38,051 bases of DNA, taken from positions 1 to 38,051 of the IMG/VR virus record IMGVR_UViG_3300044621_001939; one strand, written 5' to 3'. This document shows, in pieces, positions 8,723-17,551 of this stretch (positions are counted from its first letter, which is position 1; each line of letters begins with the position of its first letter). The position numbers were made by a program, and so were the translations under genes. The stretch is from a virus. The notes under the pieces are model-generated. The model saw nothing but the letters and a program-made list of their open reading frames with translations, did no database searches and was not told where the DNA came from.

Positions 8723-11700
8723 ATGGCTATTGATTTAGACAACATAGACTATTCTCAATTTAAAAAATCAAAAAACAAAACATTAGATTTAGACAACATA
8801 GACTATTCTCAATTTAAAAAATCACCAGCACCAGCGCCAACACCAACACCAGCGCCAACACCAGCACCAGCGCCAGCCGCTACTTCTGTGATGGTTGAAG
8901 AACCTGCACCGAAACAACGAGGTTTTTTAAATAGTGTCGAAAATATTCCTGTGTTAGGTCCTATTGTAAAAAGAGAAAAAGACTACTTCAATGCTTTGAG
9001 TGATTTTGTAGGTAATGTAAGAGAGATCCCGGGATTGGTAAAAGAGCTTCCGGGAATGGTCCGAGATGTATTCACTTTAAGCCCACAGGAAAAACAGCAA
9101 CGAATGGAACAAAATCCCGTTTATCGTGCTGTGACTCAAGATCCACTCAATCTTGAAACCAACATGAGACCGTTTCGCAACTTCGTCGATTCGGCAACAT
9201 TCGGCTTACCAACCGCAGCAAACAATCTTGTTTATCGAGCGACGGGACTTCCTTCTGCTTCGCCAGACCGACCCAAGTATCGACCTGATAGCGCAGAAGC
9301 AATAGCTTTCACTGAGAAAGATCCGCAAAATAAATTATTAAAAGGCGCAAAGGACATTATTGTAGACCCTCTCTCACTTACATTCAGAAACCCTGACCGA
9401 CTCGGAGAATTTGGTGGATACTTTGTTCCCGGTGTCGCGATTGAGAGTGCGTTAACTCGCGGAGCAAAAGGTGCACTTGAAACATTACCTAAATTCGCAC
9501 AAAGGGGAATCACAGGAGCGGCGGCAGGACTCACCGATGCAACTTTACAAGAAGCAGGAGATGTGGCGTTCCGTGGACAGCCTTTTGACCCACTTAATCC
9601 TTATTTAGGGGCGGCATTAGGCGGAGGGCTTAACATTGGATTAGGCGCCGCAGGAGACGCCATAGGTGCCTCTGCAAGAGGTTTAAGAAGGCCGCAAACA
9701 ACCGTACCAGCAAAACCTAGTAATCCTACAGCTCCAACAGTAGAAAATGCTTCGCGGTTAAGACAAGAGCGCATTGAAAAACTAGAAGATGATTACAAAC
9801 AATTTTTTGATAAATTTAGCTCAGATATAGATCTTCATGAATACTTAATTAAACAAAGAGGTTGGACAAGAAACGATTTTGCATTATTAGGTTATACAGA
9901 TCAACAGCTTTTAGATCTTGAGGTAGATAAATTTTTACCACCATCTAATAAGCCAGTAACACAGCAACAAACACAAACACCACCTGAAACAACACAACAA
10001 ACAGTTCCTGAAACAACACCTGAAGTACAACCACCACAACCACAAACTAGAAATACGAGAGTGAATCAAGGTTTAATTGGTCAGGCGAGAGGAAATGCGA
10101 TTCGGCAAGATATGAAATATGGATTTACAGGATTACCCGTCACCGCAAGAAGAGCAAAGAGAAATTTAGATGAAATCTTAAATGAACAGACTGCACCCGA
10201 AACACAAGTACCGCCACAACAAACACAAGTACCGCCACAAACACCTGTAGTCAATCAACAAACGCCGCCACAACAAACACAAACACAAGCACCGCAAGCG
10301 AATACGAAGCCACCAAGAACATTAATTACGACGAACAACGATCAAGAAATTAAAATTGAATATGCGTTAGTTGAAGCTGATGATTTAATCGTTTCGAATG
10401 ACCCAATCTCATTGCGTAAAAATCCGAATTATGACGAAAGTTTACAGCCAAGAGACCGCGAAAAAACAACGTATGAATTGCAGATTCAAAGCATATTAAA
10501 CCCGAATAAGTTTAATCCCGACCGTTTATCGGATTCTCCGACAACGAGCGAAGGCGCACCGATTGTGTTTAACAATATGGTGGAATCAGGAAACGGCAGA
10601 ACGATCGCTTTGAAGCGTGGATATATCACCAATAACCCGATTATGCAGGTGTATCGTCAATATTTAAAAGATAATGCCAGCCGATTAGGTTTATCGAGCG
10701 ATCAAGTGGATTCGATGAGAAACCCAGTATTAGTTCGTGTGCGTCAAACGGATCTAAACACACAAGAGCGAGATTCATATTTAAGAGATTCCAACGTTTC
10801 TTCTACCGCAGCATTGGGAGCAACTGAAGAAGCGATGTTAGACAGCCGCTTTATTGATGATTCAGTTGTAAATTTGCTTGATGCCGAAGGAAACATTGAC
10901 TTTACTTCAGCAAAAAACAGTTCGTTTGTTTCTTCGTTCTTAAGAAAAGTGGTTCCTGCTAATGAATTAAACCGCTTTATTGACAGCGATGGAATGATTA
11001 ACCAAGCTGGAGTGAATCGTATTCGCAATGCTATTTTTGCGAAAGCCTATGAAAACGAACAAGCGATTGCGAGATTAGCAGAAAGCACCGATGACAATGT
11101 CAAAAACATTAGCCAAGCCTTACTAAACTTTTCGCCGCGACTCATGAAGTTGAAGTCCAATATCGCCAACGGAACGATTTATGATGCAGACATTAGCAAA
11201 GATTTAGCCGATGCGTTGACCATTTTCTCAGATATGAAGAGAAATAAACAAACAATTGAAAATTATTTTAATCAACAAACGATGTTCGATGACACGAATG
11301 ATGTGGTAAAATCACTGTTAGTCATATTTGATCAATTAAAGAATAAGAGACAACGCCTGACAACTGTATTAAACACCTACGCAGATGAAATTGAAGCTTA
11401 CGGCGATCCGAATCAGATGACCTTATTCGGTGATGTTGATATTCCAAGCAAAACAGAACTCTTAGAGGCGGCGATGAAACGTGAACAAACCAGAGATGGA
11501 GGAAGTGAAACCGACTTATTTAGCTTTCGGCAAGGTGAGACCAAAGGTGATAGCGGAAATCGAGAGACGTCTGGATCAGTACCTAATGCAGAAGAAAATG
11601 CAGTCCCAAACACCAGAGAACCCGAACAACAATCCAGAGAACCTGAAGTAAATCAGCAACGAGCCGAGGATACTGATGAGTATCTGTTTAGTGAACAGCG

Positions 11701-14700
11701 AAGAATTGAAATCACAAATCGACTGAAGCGAGAGTTTCAAAAGCGTTTAGATCAATATAAAGACATATTTAAAAAAGGAAACATAGATAGAGAAAGCTAT
11801 GATAAGCTTGTGAAAGGTCAAGGCTTTGCTAATTCTGCTGAGATTCGAGAAGCGATTCAAGGAGACTTACTTATCCCAATTGAAGGTGGACTCACAGGTA
11901 AAGAATTAGCAAATAAAATTAAACAGCTAGAAACGAATTATGAGGGTAAAGAAGTCATTGTAAATGGCATGGAAGGTGTCATTGAAAGAAATGTATTCGG
12001 TAAAGTTGTTGTTCGGTTTAAAGATGGAAATAAAATGTCTTATGATGCGATGCAAGTAAAACCGAAAGTGAACATTGACGACTTGATTCGCAGTCAAAAA
12101 GAAAGAGAAGCCGCAGTATTAGGTAGAAAGAATGAACAGACTGATAAACTACCAGAAAACGAGACGAATCAACGAATTGATGAAAAGTTGAATCAAGAAC
12201 GAAGAAGTGTCTTAGATACCGCTGATGATTTTTTCAAAAATCAACAAGAAGAAATATTGCGTCGCATAAATGATAGACGGAATCGACTTTCAAGTAACCC
12301 GCTTGACGAGTATTTAGATTATGCCCTTTACATGGCGTATGGACTTGCAAGAGGAACGATTAAAGCGGCTGACTTTACTGCTGTGCTTGTGAGAGAGTTT
12401 GGCGAAGAATTGCGACCCTATGCACAGCAAATATTTAAGCAAGCGCGTGAAATTGCTTTACGAGAGTTAAAGAATCAACAGAAACCACCTGTTGAACAAC
12501 CTAAAGAACCACCTAAAATAACTTCAGAACAAAGACAATTACCTAAACAAGATCAGAAGCCGAAGTCACAACCGAAACCAAAAACTCAAAGCCTTTTTGG
12601 TGACGAATTTGAAGTTAAAGGTGATGGCACGAAAGAAAGAAAGTTTGTAACTACACTCACAGATTCAGGTAAACTACCGAAAACAGTTAAGGATGATTTA
12701 TCGTCAAGGTCTACTTCGAGATATAAGCCGATTTCAAATCAAGAGACGTTAGATCTTGCGAATAAGCGGATTCAAGACGATGCGGATGCTGCCGAACGGT
12801 ATGTGTTAAACGAAAGTGAAGATTACACAGCCGAGAAAGCCGCTACCGGACAACGACTGATTGATCGGTTGAACAAGCTTGGAAATGAAGCGAAAGGTAA
12901 AGGTGACACAGCCGAAGCGAACAAGCTTTATACGCGTGCGGCAGATGTGGCCAGCGCCGTAGCGCAAGCTGCGACAAAAGCAGGTCAAGCGATTCAAGCA
13001 CTTTCTATTTTCAATCGGTTGACTCCAGAAGGCTTATTGATTCATGTATCAAGAACGGTCGATAAAGCAAATCGTCAATTACCTAAAAACCAAAAGCCAT
13101 TTAAGTTAACCGCGGAAACCGTAGACGACATTCAAAATATCGCGACCACAATGCAGACGATGACGAATGTGCGCGAAATGGCGAAAACGGTTGAAGATGT
13201 GTTAGAGCTTGTCAAAAAAGGTGAAACCATATCGAACGAGGAAGCGCAGTTACTCGTTGACTTTGTGAAACAGTCTGAACAACTTATGAAAGAAGCGAAA
13301 AAGCCACCTAAAGCCGAAACGCCTAAAGCTGAAAAGCCGCCTAAACCGAACGTGCCGAAAGCGCAATTGCCTAAAGACAAAAAGGTAAGAGAAGCTGTAA
13401 GAACGTTTGTGAATGCACAAGCGGATGCAGCAAGAGAAAGACTCAGGGCAAGAGGAATACAGGTTAGCTCGATGCCGCTCGATATTTATGCGGATTATGC
13501 GGTTATAGGCGCGTCGAAAATTGTAAATGGTGTGGTAGATTTTGCTGATTGGTCCGAAGAAATGGTGAAGGACATCGGCGAAAACATGCGACCTTTTTTG
13601 CAATCCATCTGGGATCGGTCACAGGAATTTGTACAAGAATCAGAAAAAACAACAAAGAAAATATCACAAGACCGAGCGGTGCGACTTGTCAATAAGCTGA
13701 TCAAAGACAAGGAACTATCTGCGGAGGAAGCAGACCGGTTGACTGAGTTTGCGATTCGAGTAGCTAAACTTGCGGGTGAAGAAAAGAGACTTGCATCTCA
13801 GGATTTACAAGCATTGATGTTGCAGTATGAAAAACCTTCATTGGACAGAAAAATTTCTTCTGCGCACACGATTGGACTGTTACTCAATCCAAAAACGATT
13901 GCAAGAAACGCAATTGGTAATGAGTTGTTTTATCGTGTTGAACGATTGAACAAATATTTTTCTACACCAATCGACATGCTTCAGTCAAAACTCACAGGAA
14001 AAGAGCGAACCGTCACATTCAAAACCAACAATCAAGGTGAATATTGGAAAAATTGGATGAAAGGTTGGAGAGCGGGCTGGAGAGGACTCAATATCGCGGG
14101 ACTCGAAACACAATTTGACTTAAGAGGACCAGCATTTAAGAGCAGGAAGAATCCGTTAACCTATTTAGAAAAAACGCTAGGCGCGACACTTCGTTCGTTT
14201 GACTACGCGGGATACATGAGAGCCTATAACGAGACACTTGGCGAACTTGCGACTTTGCGTGCGATGAACGAAGGTCAAGGGAAAAACAAAAAATTAATTG
14301 AAAGGTACATCCGTGAAAGTGATGAAAACATCATGGAAATTGCGGATCAGTACGGCAAGTATGTCACGTTTCAAGATAATAACGTGATTTCTAAAGCGTT
14401 AGTCAACGTTAAACGAACATTGAATTTAGGAAAAGATTTTGGTTTAGGCGATGCGATTCTCAAGTTTCCGAGAACTCCGGGAGCGCTTTTGATGCGTTCA
14501 CTTGAGTATTCTCCTGCGGGATTTTTACGGAGTGCGTATCTGTTAAACAAAGCGATCAGAGGTAAAAAAGATGAGGTGGTCAGCACAAGAGACATCGTTG
14601 AATCGGTTTCAAGAGCCGTTCACGGAACGATTGGACTGACAGGAATGGGTTATTTCCTGATGATGAATGGGGTATTAACTGGTGCGGGATCCACCGACCG

Positions 14701-15652
14701 CGATGTTCGCGACTTACAACGTTCTGCGGGTCAAGGGAAGTATCAGCTCAATATCTCGTCGCTCATTCGTTTTGTGAACAGTGGCTTTGATCCCAAGAAA
14801 GCAGGATTAAAAGAAGGCGATTTACTCTATTCCTATGATTGGGCGCAACCGGTAGCGATTAGCGTATCCTTGGGAGCGAACATTAAAAAAGCGCAAGAAG
14901 AAGGATTAGATGAATCCAAAGGCGCATTTAGCTTTGTTGAATCCTCATATGACAGCTTGAGCGGCGCTTTCTCAACACTTACGGAACAATCGGTACTGCA
15001 AGGATTGAGTAAATTTGCTGAAGGTTATCCGGGTCAACCATTTTTAGATAAACTCGTGAAAACCGCAGCGGATATTCCACCTTCTTTCGTGCCAACACTT
15101 CTCAATCAGATTCGTCAGTTATCTATTCTTGGGGGAGATGAGTATAGCCGCGAAACGTATGACCCGAGCTTAACGAAACAGATGGTTAACCGCATGATTA
15201 ACCGCGTTCCGTATGCTTCTAAAACGTTGCCACAGCAATATGATGCCCTAGGTAAAGAAAGAAAACCGTACCAGAAAAACAGCGTGTTTAATGTCATGTT
15301 CAATCCTGGATTTACTTCGAGGTACAAACTTTCCGAAGAAGCGAGATATGTCACTTCACTCATTGATGAAACGAAAAATGAACAGCTTGCACCGCGGGTG
15401 CCGGAGAGAAAAATCAGTGTTGATGGAGTGAGTATCGCGTTAACAAACGAAGAATTTGCATTACTTCAAAAGTATCAAGGCGAGATTACTCGTGAACTTA
15501 TCGCTAAAAATGCAAAACGAGATCAGTTTAAGCGCCTTGAAAAAAGAGAAGAGAATGTGGAGAAATCGCTCAACAAAGCAGGAGAATTAGCCAGAGCGAA
15601 ACTGTTAAAAGAAATGGTTAATGTCAAACAGCGAGTGGAGGAAGCGAAATGA
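8723..15652 (+). CDS. Giant polyvalent virion protein (2309 residues) with DdrB-like ParB domain
   Basis: A multidomain protein probably packaged and ejected with the DNA. In order: a duplicated 18-residue N-terminal motif containing 'LDNIDYSQFKKS' (about 3-34), a Pro/Ala linker, a helical/Gly-rich region to about 320, Pro/Gln linkers (about 415-450 and 490-530), and a DdrB-ParB-type domain at about 545-900 containing 'ESGNGRTIALKRGY' and 'SATEEA'-like signature turns. A KOW-like beta segment follows (about 1070-1115), then two copies of a helical repeat ('PLDxYxDYA', about 1190 and 1582), and a large C-terminal polyvalent-associated domain from about 1710 with a membrane-like stretch near 1966-1990. 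Its stop overlaps the next start (ATGA). The architecture is clear; the enzymatic role of each part is not. Confidence 0.8.
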   Translation: MAIDLDNIDYSQFKKSKNKTLDLDNIDYSQFKKSPAPAPTPTPAPTPAPAPAATSVMVEEPAPKQRGFLNSVENIPVLGPIVKREKDYFNALSDFVGNVREIPGLVKELPGMVRDVFTLSPQEKQQRMEQNPVYRAVTQDPLNLETNMRPFRNFVDSATFGLPTAANNLVYRATGLPSASPDRPKYRPDSAEAIAFTEKDPQNKLLKGAKDIIVDPLSLTFRNPDRLGEFGGYFVPGVAIESALTRGAKGALETLPKFAQRGITGAAAGLTDATLQEAGDVAFRGQPFDPLNPYLGAALGGGLNIGLGAAGDAIGASARGLRRPQTTVPAKPSNPTAPTVENASRLRQERIEKLEDDYKQFFDKFSSDIDLHEYLIKQRGWTRNDFALLGYTDQQLLDLEVDKFLPPSNKPVTQQQTQTPPETTQQTVPETTPEVQPPQPQTRNTRVNQGLIGQARGNAIRQDMKYGFTGLPVTARRAKRNLDEILNEQTAPETQVPPQQTQVPPQTPVVNQQTPPQQTQTQAPQANTKPPRTLITTNNDQEIKIEYALVEADDLIVSNDPISLRKNPNYDESLQPRDREKTTYELQIQSILNPNKFNPDRLSDSPTTSEGAPIVFNNMVESGNGRTIALKRGYITNNPIMQVYRQYLKDNASRLGLSSDQVDSMRNPVLVRVRQTDLNTQERDSYLRDSNVSSTAALGATEEAMLDSRFIDDSVVNLLDAEGNIDFTSAKNSSFVSSFLRKVVPANELNRFIDSDGMINQAGVNRIRNAIFAKAYENEQAIARLAESTDDNVKNISQALLNFSPRLMKLKSNIANGTIYDADISKDLADALTIFSDMKRNKQTIENYFNQQTMFDDTNDVVKSLLVIFDQLKNKRQRLTTVLNTYADEIEAYGDPNQMTLFGDVDIPSKTELLEAAMKREQTRDGGSETDLFSFRQGETKGDSGNRETSGSVPNAEENAVPNTREPEQQSREPEVNQQRAEDTDEYLFSEQRRIEITNRLKREFQKRLDQYKDIFKKGNIDRESYDKLVKGQGFANSAEIREAIQGDLLIPIEGGLTGKELANKIKQLETNYEGKEVIVNGMEGVIERNVFGKVVVRFKDGNKMSYDAMQVKPKVNIDDLIRSQKEREAAVLGRKNEQTDKLPENETNQRIDEKLNQERRSVLDTADDFFKNQQEEILRRINDRRNRLSSNPLDEYLDYALYMAYGLARGTIKAADFTAVLVREFGEELRPYAQQIFKQAREIALRELKNQQKPPVEQPKEPPKITSEQRQLPKQDQKPKSQPKPKTQSLFGDEFEVKGDGTKERKFVTTLTDSGKLPKTVKDDLSSRSTSRYKPISNQETLDLANKRIQDDADAAERYVLNESEDYTAEKAATGQRLIDRLNKLGNEAKGKGDTAEANKLYTRAADVASAVAQAATKAGQAIQALSIFNRLTPEGLLIHVSRTVDKANRQLPKNQKPFKLTAETVDDIQNIATTMQTMTNVREMAKTVEDVLELVKKGETISNEEAQLLVDFVKQSEQLMKEAKKPPKAETPKAEKPPKPNVPKAQLPKDKKVREAVRTFVNAQADAARERLRARGIQVSSMPLDIYADYAVIGASKIVNGVVDFADWSEEMVKDIGENMRPFLQSIWDRSQEFVQESEKTTKKISQDRAVRLVNKLIKDKELSAEEADRLTEFAIRVAKLAGEEKRLASQDLQALMLQYEKPSLDRKISSAHTIGLLLNPKTIARNAIGNELFYRVERLNKYFSTPIDMLQSKLTGKERTVTFKTNNQGEYWKNWMKGWRAGWRGLNIAGLETQFDLRGPAFKSRKNPLTYLEKTLGATLRSFDYAGYMRAYNETLGELATLRAMNEGQGKNKKLIERYIRESDENIMEIADQYGKYVTFQDNNVISKALVNVKRTLNLGKDFGLGDAILKFPRTPGALLMRSLEYSPAGFLRSAYLLNKAIRGKKDEVVSTRDIVESVSRAVHGTIGLTGMGYFLMMNGVLTGAGSTDRDVRDLQRSAGQGKYQLNISSLIRFVNSGFDPKKAGLKEGDLLYSYDWAQPVAISVSLGANIKKAQEEGLDESKGAFSFVESSYDSLSGAFSTLTEQSVLQGLSKFAEGYPGQPFLDKLVKTAADIPPSFVPTLLNQIRQLSILGGDEYSRETYDPSLTKQMVNRMINRVPYASKTLPQQYDALGKERKPYQKNSVFNVMFNPGFTSRYKLSEEARYVTSLIDETKNEQLAPRVPERKISVDGVSIALTNEEFALLQKYQGEITRELIAKNAKRDQFKRLEKREENVEKSLNKAGELARAKLLKEMVNVKQRVEEAK
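8732..8824 (+). repeat. 39-bp direct duplication at the 5' end of the giant gene
   Basis: Bases 8732-8770 recur exactly at 8786-8824, 54 bp apart. The identity is at DNA level, in frame, encoding two copies of a 'DLDNIDYSQFKKS' motif, which suggests a recent duplication of a short N-terminal signal, possibly a packaging or docking peptide. Confidence 0.9.
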
Positions 15653-15918
15653 AGTCTCCTGCATGGCAAAGGAAAGAAGGGAAGAATCCGAAAGGTGGCT
15701 TAAACGAAAAAGGAAGAAAAAGTTATAACAAGGCGACGGGCGGGAACTTAAAACCGCCCGTTACTCGTGAAAAGGCAAAGAAATCGCCAGCATCCGCTAA
15801 ACGCAGGAAGTCTTTTTGTTCACGTATGACGGGTATGAAAAAGAAATTGACGAGCGAGAAAACCGCAAAAGATCCTAACAGTCGCATCAACAAATCGTTA
15901 CGAGCTTGGGATTGCTAA
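15649..15918 (+). CDS. Small basic phage protein of the 'RKEGKNPKGGLN' family
   Basis: An 89-residue, very basic protein starting at an ATGA overlap with the giant gene. Residues about 5-45 carry the conserved pattern W-x-R-K-E-G-K-N-P-K-G-G-L-N-x-K-G-R, also seen in small proteins of T7-like and other podoviruses (I believe the DUF6321 type). High Lys/Arg content suggests binding to nucleic acid or to the acidic ejected protein. Coupling to the giant gene supports a joint role in the particle. Function unknown. Confidence 0.7.
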   Translation: MKSPAWQRKEGKNPKGGLNEKGRKSYNKATGGNLKPPVTREKAKKSPASAKRRKSFCSRMTGMKKKLTSEKTAKDPNSRINKSLRAWDC

Positions 15919-15934
15919 CGAAGGAGGTGACAAC

Positions 15935-16126
15935 ATGGAGGTTTATGCAGAAGTGACGTTTTGTTCAATAGACGATAAACCGATTGATCAGTCGATTGCT
16001 TACTCACTACTTATGTTAAGCGGAACGAAAGTGGCTAAAACATTTACGTATACGATGAACATCCCTGTGATTGTGAGGGAAGAGAATGATCGAATTACTC
16101 ACTTGGATATGGGAGCACAGGAATGA
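15935..16126 (+). CDS. Small protein preceding the holin-like gene
   Basis: A 63-residue protein with a GAAGGAGGTGACAAC leader. It is a short beta-rich domain of unknown family. Its 3' end overlaps the holin-like start by 41 bases in another frame, so it opens the lysis cassette. No signal peptide or membrane segment is visible. Confidence 0.6.
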   Translation: MEVYAEVTFCSIDDKPIDQSIAYSLLMLSGTKVAKTFTYTMNIPVIVREENDRITHLDMGAQE

Positions 16127-16676
16127 ACCACTCACATGGGGACTTGTGCTCTCTTTTATTTTGTTTGCAATTGATCGGTTAGGTAGAAAATTGATTACGA
16201 ATCAAGTGAAAAAGCTATTTAAAATTCAAGATAAAAATGACTTTAAACAATTTGCTAAAAATCAGCGATTGATTATGGAGAATCAAAGAAGAATGATGAT
16301 TCATCTAGGGGTGGAGCCGTGTGCAGAAAACGAAGTCTTGAACAACAATACGGAAAAGAGTTTGTGGATGTATTTGATGAAATTCCCTGCCCTATTTGCG
16401 GTGTGGTCCACACAAAAGAAGAGCGAGAGGTCTATTTGGAAAAGGAGTTGGAGTTGGATGAGCGAAAAGCTAAAATCTCGTAAATTTTGGATTACCGTTG
16501 TGTCTGTTTTACTCGTTACGGTTAATGATGAGTTAGGTCTTGGGCTAGATACTGAGTCAATTATGTATTTCGCAGGAATTGTCATCACGTATCTGTTAGG
16601 TCAATCCTTCATCGACGCACGAAAGGAGACTAAACATGAGAAACATCGCCTTAGCGACGACGAATTTGTTGGGTGA
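16086..16676 (+). CDS. Holin-like membrane protein reading frame (196 residues, composite)
   Basis: Starts at ATG 16086 behind GAGGGAAGAG. Residues 12-32 form a membrane helix followed by an amphipathic Lys-rich helix, up to about residue 78 ('MMIHLGVEP'). The middle (about 79-124) looks unlike natural protein, because another frame there encodes a zinc-ribbon protein. From residue 125 the frame becomes a second membrane protein (with a hydrophobic stretch at about 136-170) that has its own start at 16458. So this may be a true 196-residue fusion or two genes, the first of which has lost its stop codon. Either way it is a holin candidate next to the amidase. Confidence 0.6.
   Translation: MIELLTWIWEHRNEPLTWGLVLSFILFAIDRLGRKLITNQVKKLFKIQDKNDFKQFAKNQRLIMENQRRMMIHLGVEPCAENEVLNNNTEKSLWMYLMKFPALFAVWSTQKKSERSIWKRSWSWMSEKLKSRKFWITVVSVLLVTVNDELGLGLDTESIMYFAGIVITYLLGQSFIDARKETKHEKHRLSDDEFVG
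16319..16483 (+). CDS. Overprinted 54-residue zinc-ribbon protein
   Basis: GTG start at 16319 with GGGGTGGA just upstream; it ends at TAA 16483. The protein has a short basic N-terminus, then 'PCPICGVVH' (Cys-x2-Cys plus His) and an acidic amphipathic C-terminal helix. It reads as natural protein, whereas the holin frame over the same bases does not. This is why I think it is the real gene here, lying between two holin-like genes in a compact lysis cassette. Zn-binding small proteins in this position could be rz-like or regulatory; function is unknown. Confidence 0.55.
   Translation: MCRKRSLEQQYGKEFVDVFDEIPCPICGVVHTKEEREVYLEKELELDERKAKIS
16458..16676 (+). CDS. Small holin (72 residues), internal start
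   Basis: ATG 16458 lies ten bases after AAGGAG. The product has a basic N-terminus ('MSEKLKSRKFW'), a hydrophobic helix, a short turn ('GLGLDTES'), a second hydrophobic helix and a charged C-terminal tail, the layout of small phage holins. It shares the frame of the 196-residue reading frame. It overlaps the amidase start by 41 bases, so holin and endolysin are coupled. Confidence 0.65.
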   Translation: MSEKLKSRKFWITVVSVLLVTVNDELGLGLDTESIMYFAGIVITYLLGQSFIDARKETKHEKHRLSDDEFVG

Positions 16677-17364
16677 CATTCCACCGATTATCGACATCAC
16701 CGATACACTTCCTAAAGAACAACCTTGGGAAGTGTTGCGCAAACCTTACCGGCATAAAGGTCACTGGGATCAGGTCACGTATCATACCGGGTTTCGCAAT
16801 CCGAAAGACATCACAGCGATTGTGATTCATCATACGGGGTCTCCTGAAAGTTCACTTGAATCTCATGCGAAATATCATATGCGCAAGTGGGGAGCTGGAC
16901 TTGCATATCATATCGCCATTGATCAGGATCGTATATTTCAAACGAACAATCTCTTGTCTTTTACGTATCATGTAGGAAACCATAATACGTATACAATAGG
17001 CATTGTCGTCAATCGCGACTTGTCTAGAGGGGATTTAACCAGCGATGAGCGAAGGCTTCTCTATGCGGCTATTTTAAGCGTCAAAGCGTTACTTCCAATT
17101 CAACATATTTACGCGCATAGTGAGCTTAATAAAACGGCTTGTCCGATGACAAACGTAGAGCGGATCCGTCAAGATATTGCTAATTTAGAAGAAAAAATAA
17201 ATTTTGTTGAAAACATCCCGGAACATAACCGAGCCGCCGCGGCTTATACTCGTATGGCAGATTTAAGAGAAAAGTATGAAGGAACCGGTCCATTCAAAGA
17301 AGAAGCAAAAAGGAAACTGCTATTGATTGATGAAGTGTTGCGACAAAAAGGATTCTATAATTAG
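16636..17364 (+). CDS. N-acetylmuramoyl-L-alanine amidase (endolysin)
   Basis: A 242-residue amidase_2/PGRP-type enzyme that cleaves the peptidoglycan amide bond for host lysis. The catalytic zinc site is visible: His65/His66 in 'IVIHHTG', His161 in 'IYAHSEL' and Cys169 in 'TACPM'. 'LAYHIAIDQDRIFQT' and 'HNTYTIGIVV' are typical core strands. The C-terminal 50 residues are helical and likely form a cell-wall-binding or dimerisation tail. Start ATG 16636 has GAAAGGAGA upstream. A terminator follows. No signal peptide is present, so export depends on the holin. Confidence 0.9.
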   Translation: MRNIALATTNLLGDIPPIIDITDTLPKEQPWEVLRKPYRHKGHWDQVTYHTGFRNPKDITAIVIHHTGSPESSLESHAKYHMRKWGAGLAYHIAIDQDRIFQTNNLLSFTYHVGNHNTYTIGIVVNRDLSRGDLTSDERRLLYAAILSVKALLPIQHIYAHSELNKTACPMTNVERIRQDIANLEEKINFVENIPEHNRAAAAYTRMADLREKYEGTGPFKEEAKRKLLLIDEVLRQKGFYN

Positions 17365-17371
17365 TCATGGG

Positions 17372-17402
17372 CCCTGCTAACAAGCAGGGTCTTTTTTGTT
17401 TT
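17372..17402 (+). terminator. Rho-independent terminator after the lysis genes
   Basis: Stem CCCTGC / GCAGGG with a TAACAA loop, then TC and a run of six T residues. It ends the late transcript before the integrase promoter. Confidence 0.9.
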
Positions 17403-17488
17403 TATGCCTTCTGGACAAACACTTCTGCATAAGTATGAAACAGAAGGGGTGAGCAGATTGCATATCAAATTTTCACCAACAAATTCTA

Positions 17489-17517
17489 CTGACAAATTAA
17501 GAAAGGATTGCTACAAT
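17489..17517 (+). promoter_or_regulatory. Integrase promoter
   Basis: CTGACA (-35) and TACAAT (-10) separated by 17 bp, 35 bases upstream of the integrase ATG, with AAAGGAG as its ribosome site. Each hexamer matches the sigma-A consensus at five of six positions. Confidence 0.7.
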
Positions 17518-17551
17518 GTTCTCCTAACTCTTTATTTAAAGGAGATTCGTC

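Noticed and set aside
10370-10400. CTGATGA matches in coding sequence (also near 11690, 12221 and 19961)
   Set aside because: No GAAA with flanking stems is present. These are codon-level matches expected by chance.
16086-16676. A simple single 196-residue holin
   Set aside because: Not fully rejected, but the middle third reads as frame-shifted sequence over a better gene, so I do not treat it as one ordinary protein.
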